From Blastomussa wellsi (lineage: Eukaryota; Cnidaria; Anthozoa; Scleractinia; Plerogyridae): 64,000 nucleotides of DNA. The DNA lies in assembly GCA_947652115.1 (NCBI GenBank), contig OX393570.1:5532362-5596361 (forward strand), read 5' to 3'. Under the pieces are notes generated by a model. It did no database searches. It saw nothing but the letters and a program-made list of their open reading frames with translations, and was not told where the DNA came from. This document shows positions 31,580 through 41,431 of this stretch, one piece after another. The position numbers and the translations under genes are program-made. The first letter of the stretch is position 1. Each line of letters starts with the position of its first letter.

Positions 31580-33254
31580 GCACCCACACACTCCTCCCCT
31601 CCCTGAGGTACACTGTACGCTCCTAACCGATCTGTAAAATTGGTTATGCTTTGTTAAGATTATGATTTGTGTATTTGTAAAATTAAGGATTATGTTATAA
31701 CACCAATATATGTAAGCCAATAAAGAGCACCAAAAAATGGAATACGTACAAGGAATAAATTTTCATTTAATTGTATCCACATTAATTAAAATCATTTAGT
31801 GTATGGCTAGTGCTTGTAGCCGATATAACGCGCGCTCGGATTGGCTAATTGCCAGGGCATTATTCTCACGTATTCCCACGGGTCGATTACGGGTACGAAC
31901 CTGACACTGTGTCCGGTTTAAAGTGGTGGCTAGTCAAATTATTTGTTTGATTTAGCTTTTGCTAATGTACGTCTCGAAAATGAATATATTTTTGGGCGGA
32001 AAACTGACTTTTGTGGTTTGAAAAAGTGAATAAATCGGCAAGCGCGCGCAATGCCAGATGTGAGCTTTTTGCTGTTTATTTTAAAGCTATATAATAAACT
32101 AATTATTAACCTCGAACGTTCGCTCTTTACCGGGGAAAATTTCAAAGCTCGGCCTTGTGGTATTGACCTCGCCATCACTCGGGCAATACGGGAAGGCCAC
32201 AGTTTCAGATTTCCTCGCTCTCGGTGAACTAACAATTTCATAACTTTCATATTTCACGGCCCCTTTATGTTTATATTCATAGATTATGGAAGAAAAAACC
32301 ATTTAGGTACACCCCCTCTACATTAAGAAGTCAAAAGCATGTATAATTTATACTGTCATCAAATACAAATGCTAAAGCAATACAGGACTTTTTCCGTTTC
32401 TATATAAAGTCTCAGCTAAACTACACGAGCGGGCTTGTGAAAATTCGAGAGAGTTATGAAAACCTGTGACGCAGTCGAGGTTTGCATTACTTTCGAGAAT
32501 TCTCCCAAAGTCACGGATTGCTTAAATGAAGCTAAATAAACATCGTCCCCTTTTGCTTTATTTTATAACATATTTCTCAAAAATACGCACGAATCTAAAC
32601 GTCACAACCGTGTTTACATACTCTCAAAACGCCTATCGACGAATGAGAAAGAGCGTATTATCTCAGTTATTTCACAATAAAACAAGGTCATTTTTCGAAG
32701 CAGATTTGTAGCCAATTAGAACACGCGCAGTATGCAACTGTCCTGTTATTTTTTTGGACCTACATTTATACGTCAATTAGATTTCAACAACTTATTTTCT
32801 ACCGACTTGATGAGTTACCAAACCTCATCTGGCTGGGTCACTTCCGTTAATTTTCTAAAATTATCTATATTTTCTGAGATCAAAGTGATAAAAAAGATTA
32901 CTTAGCAACCAGCAATCAAGCCTTTCTTCTCTTAAGGGAGAAAAAGCCCTACTGAATAAAGAAAACTGAAAGAGCGTACACGTGTAACGAAGGAAGGTAG
33001 AGGACATTACTGAATGACAGATAAATTTCGATGGTACAATGAACTACTTTAGTACAAAGAGATATGCATAAACATTCTATGAGCTGGTTAGCCGAGCACA
33101 ATTCCGATGGAGGTAAAGGGGGGGGGGGGGGTTGGAATAAGAAATCACGGGTCTATTTTCCTTCACCATCACGAATCACGAGAGGTAAGTCCTAAAACGC
33201 GTAATAGAACCGAGAGAACGTGGACCCGACAACATATCAACTTCATAATTTGTG

Positions 33255-33428
33255 CCATTTGTCCGTCAGTCAGTCAGTCAGTCAGTCAGTCCGTCCGTCC
33301 GTCCATCAGTCAGTCACTCAGTCAGTCAGTCAGTCAGTCAGTAGTCAGCCAGTCAGTCAGTCACTCCATCCTTCTGTCCATCCGTCCGTCCATTCGTCCG
33401 TCCGTCCGTCCGTCAGTCAGTCAGTCAA
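33255..33428. repeat. CAGT/CCGT simple repeat
   Basis: Long runs of CAGTCAGTCAGT and CCGTCCGTCCGT. Because the period is four, several frames stay open and give Ser/Val/Gln-rich ORFs of no coding significance. It lies about 60 bases beyond the stop codon of the SDR gene. Confidence 0.9.
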
Positions 33429-33485
33429 AGTTGCCAGGCTAAACGAGCTATATATGTCATGATGTATTAAGTAATTCCTTTGTAA

Positions 33486-35183
33486 TTACCAGTTTTTCGG
33501 TTTGAAGTCCTTTAAAAAGACGGCAAAGTACGGCGAATTGTTCGGGTTTAGTCCGTGGACAATTGGGTGGTAAACTCTGGCGGCGCCATCCTGACAGTCC
33601 AGGGGCGGTACGAACCCTTTCACGTCTGCCTCGTGCCGAGCTTGATGGAACGGTCGCTCGTCAGTAACCCAGCCGGTGTCAACAGCCGTCATGTAGATTC
33701 CATCCATCTGATATTCTAAACCACTTGTTCGTGTCATCATATTCAGTGCGGCTTTAGCCATGTTGGTGTGCGGGTGTCGGTGACCTTTTGAGAAACGCGA
33801 AAATTGCCCTTCCATCGCGGACACATTCACGACGAATTTACGCTGAAATGGACTTTGTTTTAGCAGTGGTTTGAGTTTCGCTGTCAAGATAAACGGGCCA
33901 ACTGCATTGACAGTCAAAACCTGCAAAAGCTCGTCCAGTGGGACCTCGTCCAGATTATATGTCCAACTGTTTCTCAAGCGGGTGTCCACTTGCTCGCCAT
34001 GTTCATCCTTCACTCCTTCTGGAAAATCACCCGAATTCGTTACCCATGGAAGAGATCGAGATGGAGTGGAAATGATGGAATTGAATTGGTCTAACGCTTG
34101 GGTCTTGTTGACAATCACATCGTTCGCATCCTTTGTCAAGTTTTGCAGGTGCTTCATTTCGTCTGAGATCATTGACGCGTAGTATTGAAATGGCCGAAAG
34201 ATTGTCTGTGCTGCGTTATTGATTAAAATATCCAAATGTGGAATGCTTTGGTGGACATGCTCAAGAAATTCGTTGATGGAGCGCATATCCCGGAGGTCCA
34301 GTCTGGCGATATTTAGCCTGTGTTTCCAAACGCTGAAATCTGTCTCTTTGCTGAATCGTTCTGCAGCATTGGCCGGAAATCGAGTTGCGACAACAACAAA
34401 ACATTCATCTCGCAACAAGCGGACAGCAGTTTCGTAACCAATCTTGATTCGACCTCCAGTAACAATGGCGTATCGTCCTTTCAGGTTACACGAGATTTTC
34501 TTCATGTCACCGTTCAGATTACGACAATCATCACAAAGGCGATCAAAGAGTCCTGTAGAATTGCACATGTAGCACTTTTTGCTTCGGTCATCAATGGTTC
34601 CGTAAGCTATTTCTTTCAACGCTTTAAAGACCTTTTTGCCCGGGCGACGGTTATCACTGTATGCTCCAGCAGGTAACGCAACAGCAGATTCAACTGGCAG
34701 ATTGTCACGTTTTCGTTTTCTTTTCAGTGAATTATTCAGTTGAAATGTTCCGTGCAAAAGTCCTGGATGAGCATCCAATAGTCGATTCATACCGAGAAGG
34801 CTTTTACCAAAATTCAAGACATCGATACCAGTTTTCAAAGCATCAGAGACGGGCACCGATTGATCTTGCGTAGAAAGCTTCAAAATTGCGTGATTTCCTT
34901 GAGAAACGTCTCCATTTTCCTTCAATATTTTGCCAAGTCGTTCCTTGATCTCTAAAAAAATTCCATGGCGACAGTTTATCAAAACGCACGACACTTTCGT
35001 GTGTTGAATCAACTTGCAAAATCTTGGCAAATCATTTAAAATATCTCTTGGTTGCAAAGTTCGAAAATCAAGTATGTACCTGTCAAATTCGTTAAACGTT
35101 TCTGTCGAAGCGAGGTCCGTCATTGCTGTCACTACAATACATTCATAACGATGTCCTTCGTGTGTCAGTTCCATTTTAGCCAT
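33486..35183 (-). CDS. Atypical short-chain dehydrogenase/reductase-fold protein with Cys4 motif
   Basis: Single-exon 565-residue protein. The N-terminal ~200 residues match nothing I recognise and contain a basic stretch (KRKRKRD, 154-160). A CxxC...CxxC motif at C204/C207/C217/C220 looks zinc-binding. A Rossmann SDR domain follows: VTGGRIKIGY (241-250, NAD(P) loop), LDLRD (295-299), ILINNAAQT (319-327, NNAG equivalent), VNAVGPF (425-431), VVNVSAMEG (451-459, catalytic Ser position) and K477. The active-site Tyr of YxxxK is replaced by Thr (T473). A roughly 100-residue insert (328-425) is longer than in classical SDRs. Related large SDR-like proteins with a preceding CxxC motif occur in plants, protists and fungi; their substrate is unknown. 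Without the Tyr, reductase activity is doubtful. Confidence 0.85.
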   Translation of the reverse strand: MAKMELTHEGHRYECIVVTAMTDLASTETFNEFDRYILDFRTLQPRDILNDLPRFCKLIQHTKVSCVLINCRHGIFLEIKERLGKILKENGDVSQGNHAILKLSTQDQSVPVSDALKTGIDVLNFGKSLLGMNRLLDAHPGLLHGTFQLNNSLKRKRKRDNLPVESAVALPAGAYSDNRRPGKKVFKALKEIAYGTIDDRSKKCYMCNSTGLFDRLCDDCRNLNGDMKKISCNLKGRYAIVTGGRIKIGYETAVRLLRDECFVVVATRFPANAAERFSKETDFSVWKHRLNIARLDLRDMRSINEFLEHVHQSIPHLDILINNAAQTIFRPFQYYASMISDEMKHLQNLTKDANDVIVNKTQALDQFNSIISTPSRSLPWVTNSGDFPEGVKDEHGEQVDTRLRNSWTYNLDEVPLDELLQVLTVNAVGPFILTAKLKPLLKQSPFQRKFVVNVSAMEGQFSRFSKGHRHPHTNMAKAALNMMTRTSGLEYQMDGIYMTAVDTGWVTDERPFHQARHEADVKGFVPPLDCQDGAARVYHPIVHGLNPNNSPYFAVFLKDFKPKNW

Positions 35184-35739
35184 TTGTATTAGATGAAAGA
35201 TACCGCTAAGATTTTCACCTACTTTTGAAAAAGCAGATATATGGCAAAAGTGCCGTACGGTAGCCAGTTTTATACGAAGAGATATTACCTAGATCCTGCT
35301 CAGGTTGCATCAGCCATTGGAATGATGTCATTGTGTCACGCCAGAGTTTTAACCAAATTAACTGAAATATAAGCATAATCGCTTAAAATAGCGAAGAAAC
35401 ATTTCAGTCATACATACAGTAAATGCAAAATAAGGTACGTATAGTCAAACTTTTAAAAAGCGGATTGTGATTTGCAGTTTTGAAAAACTGTTGCATTTTT
35501 TGTTGTTTTTAATTACAGTACTTGTTTGTAATTTTATAAATGTCGCTTAGGTCCATGGAAGTAATTCAATAGCGATTTTTAAATCAACTGAGCTGTGGCA
35601 CATGTTTATGTGACGATCGATGAAACTGGATCTTTTCTTACGACGAATACAATTACATATTCAGATCTATTCATTTGTGTGAGTTCGAAACTGTTGCACC
35701 AGGATGTATCGAAAAGGGTCCGAAAAGGAAGCACTCAAA

Positions 35740-35890
35740 AACGAAGAGCGAAGCACGAAGCACCCCAAAGTCGAAAACGAAGAACCCGAACTCGAAAACG
35801 AAGCAGCCGAACTCAAAAACGAAGCACCCGAACTCGAAACGAAGAAGCCGAACTCAAAAACGAAGCACCCGAACTCGAAACGAAGCAGGC
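35740..35890. repeat. 24-bp minisatellite, open in all three plus frames
   Basis: Units built from GAACTCGAAAACGAAGCACC with variation. The repeat has no stop in any plus frame, giving three overlapping Lys/Arg/Glu-rich ORFs. An inverted partner (TTTTCGACTTTGGGGTGCTT) lies at about 36229, so it may be part of a larger inverted structure with 36279-36473. Confidence 0.75.
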
Positions 35891-36278
35891 GTCAACCAAG
35901 GAGAGACGCTGGCTAATGTAAACACGGTTGTGACGTTCTAGGTTCGCGTGTATTTTGGAGAAATATTTTGTGAAACATTGTGAAGACAATAGAAAACTTT
36001 TCCGTGTTTACATATCCTCATCTAAACACTCGGGGCTTGGGAGGATTCTCCAAAGGTATGCGTTTGCGGAGGTAATTTTACAGAGAGAAAATAAAATATG
36101 CATGTGCAATATTTCTTCTGGTACAGTATTTCACTAATGTCACGCCTGGGACCTTTTGCAACCAGGTTACAGTCACGCAACGCAATTACTCTGTAATGTT
36201 GGGTGCTTTGTTTTGGAGGTCAATGCTAAGTTTTCGACTTTGGGGTGCTTCGTGCTTCGGTCTTCGTTTTCGAGTAAT

Positions 36279-36473
36279 CCCTTTTTTCTTAGTCCGTCGA
36301 GTGCGGAGCGAAAACATGGCCGAGCGAAACCTGGGAGACGTGCATATTTTATTTTCTCTCTGTAAAATTACCTCCGCAAATGAATACCTTTCGTGCCTCG
36401 CTGCGTGGGCGCGTCTCCCAGGTTTCGCGCGGCCATGTTTTCGCTCCGCACTCGACGGACTAAGAAAAAAGGG
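36279..36473. mobile_element. Palindromic element, 195 bp
   Basis: Left arm CCTTTTTTCTTAGTCCGTCG and right arm ending CGACGGACTAAGAAAAAAGG; the arms also pair through GAAACCTGGGAGACG. A partial copy of the inner sequence (TTTTACAGAGAGAAAATAAA) occurs at about 36075. No coding capacity. Confidence 0.8.
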
Positions 36474-37620
36474 ACTGCTCTTAGTTTTGAGTGATTTCTG
36501 GGTATAAATATGTGAATCTAAAAAATACCCAAGCAAAAAGAGCTTGGGAAAATGATCCATTCTGCGTGTAATATTGAAGTACACATTAGCTTTCTGGATG
36601 TCAAAAATGCGATTGTGCCCATTTCTGGTTTGAATACATCGGAATCCGTTTTTTGCAAACGATAATCGTGCATGCCATGTTCTCCTGATAATTAAAATTG
36701 ACGTTTTTGTAGCTCGACCAGAAAGTATAGCGATCATGATAATAGCAAGGCAATATCATAAACAAAGAAAGATTCGCCAAAAGATTTGTGGACAAAAGCT
36801 CCCATATCATCAGACGGTGTCGGCAGACAGTCGGTCAACAGTAGTTTGTCGACACTTTGCCTAAGTATATGCAATGTTGTACTATAACTTGTATTTTTAT
36901 TCCTCTCGTGCAGACTTGTAGCAATATGAAAAAAAAAAAAAATAAAAATTACGCATCTTCCGAACGCGCACAGAGTTTTGATTTTTGTGTGTTTGGCTGC
37001 TCCTGCATTTTCATACCTTGGGAAGCCAGGACCTCAACACAGAACGAACTAATCGTAACTCTAACCCTAACCCATCATGTGTGGGAGTAACCGTCCCGTC
37101 CCCCCGGCACCCCCGATTTATATTAAACTTTTGAAAATGAAAATGAAAAAAAAAAGATACATATTATGAGAGAATTACAAAATAATATAAAAAATTATAG
37201 AGTTGGGCGTCAAAAATAGCTGGGGTCCTTTCTTCGGAGTAAAATTTATTGCCAGCTTTCGTTTTTTTTATTGTAACCTCCTTTTATTAAGGTGATTGTT
37301 ATTTCGAAACTTTCACTTGATTTTAGCTAAGCCTTCGGGTTCTAGGCTGGGCCTGTCAAAGCTAAGTCAGTAAGTGTTAATTCGATTTCAGATTAAAACA
37401 ATGTTATTAGCTTTTGTCACTCTATCGATAGTGGAAACCCTTGCGAACTATTTCTTGAAGATCATTTTGGTCCAAGGGCCTTAAGCTTGGTTTGTCAGTT
37501 TAAACATTCTGAACTGGGAGGGATTTCTTTGGAATGAACCAAAATTTCCTTCACCGTCCAGCGGGGTGAATATGACGTTAGATTCAGAATGTTCTAACCA
37601 ATCAATTACGTTCTTCTTTA

Positions 37621-38541
37621 GGGATGGACCATTATATTTTTGAGGGGGGGGGGGTTGGGCAATTTTGTCTAGTTAAGAATTTTTTTTTTCGTCTTTGGGT
37701 TGTGCAAGAATTTTTTTTAGCACCTTAAGTTTGTGCACGAATTTTTTTTTTCCCCATCGGTTTCAGCATTATTCATATTTATTAAAGTGTCGCCAAAAGT
37801 GAGCATTTCATGAGGTATGCCTATACAAGTATGTAACAGAAAATGATACATGTACCTCAAAGCACTGCATGCTTTCTCTCCAGGCTGATACAAGCTGCAT
37901 TTAGTCTATTCAGTTATACATGTGTGGGTTACCACAAAAAATGAGAAAGTCTATTCAGCTGAATTTTAAACGTAAAAATGTCTGGATCTTTTTATCCAAT
38001 GTCAGGAAATTGAAATTGAATTGAAAATTGAATATATTGAATGTGTTCTTTACAAAGTATTTTTGGTTGTTGAAAACCACTTTCGCAATTGTTTTTGATA
38101 ATTGTGTTCATAATTTTCAAACTGTGAACAATATTTCATAATAGTTGTTTATTTATTAATAGATATATCTTGACATAAATTTCAATACAAGAGCTCAAAA
38201 ATGATATTTTTTGACATGAATGTTATATTTTATACCAGATTCATTGAAATGTTTTAATACAAGAGATAGATGGAAATAATATATTTATTATATGATATGA
38301 AACACAAAGAGGTGAATTATACAAATAATTACAGAGCATTTTTGGTAGTTGAAATAAAATGATGACAAAAATTACAGATTAGTTTTTCATTTGGTCTTAC
38401 AGGAAGGCTTGCTCGAATTTTTTTCCCCTTGGCCCACTGTGCATGAATTTTTTTTTCTCCACTTTTGCTGTGCAGGAATTTTTTTTTGGTATTTGCCCAA
38501 CCCCCCCCCCCCCCCCCCTCAAAAATATAATGGTCCATCCC
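37621..38541. mobile_element. Harbinger-like non-autonomous element, TTA target duplication
   Basis: Terminal inverted repeats GGGATGGACCATTATATTTT at the left and its exact complement at the right, each followed inward by a G- or C-run and TTGGGCAA. TTA flanks both ends (37618-37620, 38542-38544). GGG termini with a three-base TWA duplication fit PIF/Harbinger. The interior is AT-rich, with repeated AATTTTTTTT blocks and no transposase. Confidence 0.8.
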
Positions 38542-39213
38542 TTATATTGGTGGTTTTCACTGTCACGCTATGAAAAAACTAAATTAGAATTAATTCAACT
38601 AAAGAAACTTAGAATTCCAGCGAGTGTAGCTGATAAATAAATAACAAATTTCTCCAAGTCCCAGGCCTGTGCGATGTGCCGTTCGCGAGTTATTTGCTGA
38701 AACGTTCCACGCAAATTTACAAAGCTTAGTATGGAGACGCCATATTTGGGCCCTTCCGATGGACACAAATATGGCCGCCGTGATGCACGCGAAACCATCT
38801 GGAATTCAGTTGTGCTATAATAGCGACTACTTTTGGCTCACGAGCTATTATACTTGCACATAATCACCACTTATTATATCTGAAATGTTCAAACATCTGA
38901 AAATTGAAAGGATAGGCTTTTTCTGAACAAAACAGTTTTGTCACGGTTCTCGGCTTGATGTCACATACGCCGATAACTCAAATATTCGAGATGCTCTATT
39001 TTCAAAACGAAAAGTACTATCGAGGGAAAAATTTGCGAAAAGTATATTTTTAGTTTGCCTTACACCTAGTGGCAACGAAAATGTAGCAGACTTAGCGAAT
39101 TTTCGTACCGTGTTTTTTTCCACTGTATAACCTCTTGCCTCCATGCAATCACACACGTCCTCGTCCGCTGACCCTTTTTCTACGCATACTCATATCTTGC
39201 TCACGCGCAGAAG

Positions 39214-39673
39214 TAGGGCTGTCCATAAGTTGCTCGGCAACTTTTGAGCAACTTTTCAGATTTGGAGCAACTTTTAGTCCTTCGAGCAACTTTTCGGATT
39301 TCGTGCAACTTTTTTCTTTTTTGAATAACTTTCTTGCTTTCTTGCAGGCAATTTGTAACTAAAAACCGCCCATTCAAGTTCTAATTTTAAGCATCGGTTG
39401 CTTTTATGCATGATTTTGCGTAAAATACCTTTTGTAAACAAAAAACACTATTCCCCTGGTGGTTTGCCTGTGGTAGCAGCCGAAGGTGGTCAGTGGATAT
39501 GCTCAAAAATTCAAAATGGCGGAGCCGAGTAATAATCCTCGAGCTCGAGTGAAGATGATGGATATTGAGATCCTTTAGAAGTAGCAGCTAGTGCTGGAGC
39601 TAGATTAAGTACTCCAGAAAACAACTATTGAGCAACTTTTTGAGAAAATTGGAGCAACTTGTGGACAGCCCTA
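39214..39673. mobile_element. hAT-like MITE with 8-bp target duplication
   Basis: Ends TAGGGCTGTCCATAAGTTGC and, in reverse complement, TAGGGCTGTCCACAAGTTGC. Flanks CGCAGAAG (39206-39213) and TGCAGAAG (39674-39681) agree at 7 of 8 positions. An eight-base duplication and a YAGGG terminus fit hAT. GAGCAACTTTT recurs as a subterminal motif, as expected for transposase-binding repeats. Confidence 0.88.
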
Positions 39674-39985
39674 TGCAGAAGGCGTGAGAGAGCGATTTGC
39701 GACCGAAGGAAAATAAACCGTTCCTATTCTTAAACTCGGGCTTTCTTTGTAAAAGCCCGAGTAATTAGATTATGAGCTCGAGATTTCCCTGAGGTAATGG
39801 TCGATAAGACCCAAGTCCGAGTCATGTATTAAATATCATAGAAGTCGAGAGCGAAAAACTTAATCGGCCTTCGTTTCATTTTCTAATTCAAACTATTTCG
39901 TTTTAGTTCGGACATCCCCTGCATGAAACACTAACGCTGGTACGTAGCTATGATTTGAACCATGTGAATATGAATTAGCTCTTAT

Positions 39986-40346
39986 CCCGGGGGGTACTCC
40001 CTTAAATTTCAGATAGGTAGGTACTAGGTGTGTGCCGCGAAGGTTCTTAAGCTCTGCCTTACCGTATTCCGGGATAAAGAAAAGGGAATTTGATCCCATA
40101 TTTAAACCCAAACCCGAAAAATGACACCCTATTCAAGGAAGAAATCAAAAACTAAGAAAGGTGTAAACGGGTCAACTCTTTGTTGTTTCCGTAACGTTTT
40201 CGACTAAGCGTGTTTACGCATTGCAAAATAGCTAATACAATTTAAGAGATACCCTATTTAAGGACCGAGAACCTCGAAAAGCCATATCCTATCCCGCGGC
40301 ACATACTATGTAGCCCATATGTGGGAGTACCCCTTCTCCCCGGGGG
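39986..40346. mobile_element. Element with CCCGGGGGGTACTCCC termini, copy 1
   Basis: Left CCCGGGGGGTACTCCCTTA; right GGGAGTACCCCTTCTCCCCG. The second family copy is at 42957-43201. The interior contains the GCCGCG and GGCACATACTA blocks of the family. Confidence 0.75.
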
Positions 40347-41376
40347 CTGTTCTTAACCGAGGAGGAGGTCTGTTCTCACTACCGAGGTCAAGATTCTCCC
40401 ATACAGACCGACTATAAGAACGGTTAATCTAAGAAGTTTATTATACGAAAATAGAGCTTAGCTCTATTCCGTTCAACAAGTTGCCGTTTGTTGAACGACT
40501 TGGGAAATCAACAAGTCGCAACGATGTTCAACTGATCAACAAATGTTGAAAGATGTTGAACCGTGTATCATTGGCTTTAGGTCCCCACTCTGTCAACAAT
40601 AACAAACGTTAGTATAAATCATTTAATTTTATCACGAATGCTGTTCTCTGATTGGCTAGGCTATCCACTATCGATATTGAAGAGAGAAAAGTGACAAGCG
40701 GTTGTCAACAAATGGTGACCGCTTCTTCGCGTTTGTGAGCTGTTTTTAATGTCTGTGAAGATTTCGTATTCTTACAAGTTAAGTTTTGATCGTCTTTGTT
40801 TTAACTAGGCCTTCAGGTTTTATAACGTGCATGCTTTCTAAACAATATCATCAGATTTTCTAATTTAAATTGATAGTAGACTTAGCACATGGCTTGCATT
40901 GTGATCACGAAATGAAGGTGTGGCCAAAGCTCGTGAGAAAATGATGACTTCGCTTCGTTGACCTTTTGTCAGATTTTTGAAGGGTAATAGTAAGGCTTGA
41001 ATGATCCAAATGATAGCTATTTTCCTATTTTTCCTTAAATTAAACTTTAAACTTCAAATAGTGTGAAGACAGGGCTGACGCAAAATAACAATATGACACT
41101 GTGGTTTCACGGTGCCTGATCTTGGCTAACTCGGTATGTTATTTACTGTCTGAAGGTTTGACAGCAATATAATATTTCTATTCACGAGACAACTTGTTAT
41201 TCATAAGTGGTTGTCACTGAATGAGATAACTGACAATTCACGGCTGAGTGACTTTGCGAGAACGCACTGCTTATTAGCTCGAAACCACACGGATTACAAA
41301 GTTTCCCGTTATTTGTTAGTTAGCTCAAATTACGTCTCGGAGTGCGAGTAATCGAAGGCGCTTTAGTTTTTCGGCG

Positions 41377-41431
41377 ATGGCGAAATTCCTCATCTGGTCG
41401 TTGTTATTCGTTCACATATGCACGGCTCAAG
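41377..41431 (+). CDS. Calx-beta gene, exon 1: signal peptide
   Basis: Start ATG in a Kozak-like context, then FLIWSLLFVHICTAQ, ending at CAAG. The donor used in the model is GTTGGT; GTAAGC four bases later is stronger but gives phase 2. Confidence 0.55.

Larger units (their letters stand above)
30165..33485. other. Intergenic region between GPCR and SDR gene
   Basis: Holds TGC/GAT microsatellite DNA (30220-30340), a small hairpin (30530-30597, GTTCCTAGGGCTTTTTC with its complement) containing AATAAA near 30558 that might serve the GPCR transcript, an inverted-repeat element (31132-31579), AT-rich sequence and a CAGT/CCGT repeat (33255-33428). No supportable exon. Confidence 0.55.
35184..41376. 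other. 6.2-kb intergenic, repeat-rich region
   Basis: Contains a 24-bp minisatellite (35740-35890), palindrome 36279-36473, poly-A/AT-rich DNA near 36925 and 37145, Harbinger-like element 37621-38541, hAT-like MITE 39214-39673, GGGGTACTCCC element 39986-40346 and AT-rich sequence up to the Calx-beta gene. A TTCAACA-rich stretch (40460-40560) looks like another inverted-repeat family. No supported exon. Confidence 0.55.

Noticed and set aside
33107..33462. Ser/Val/Gln-rich ORFs
   Set aside because: Products of a CAGT/CCGT simple repeat with period four.
37060..37075. Telomere-like CTAACCCTAACCC
   Set aside because: Only two units, interstitial, no array.
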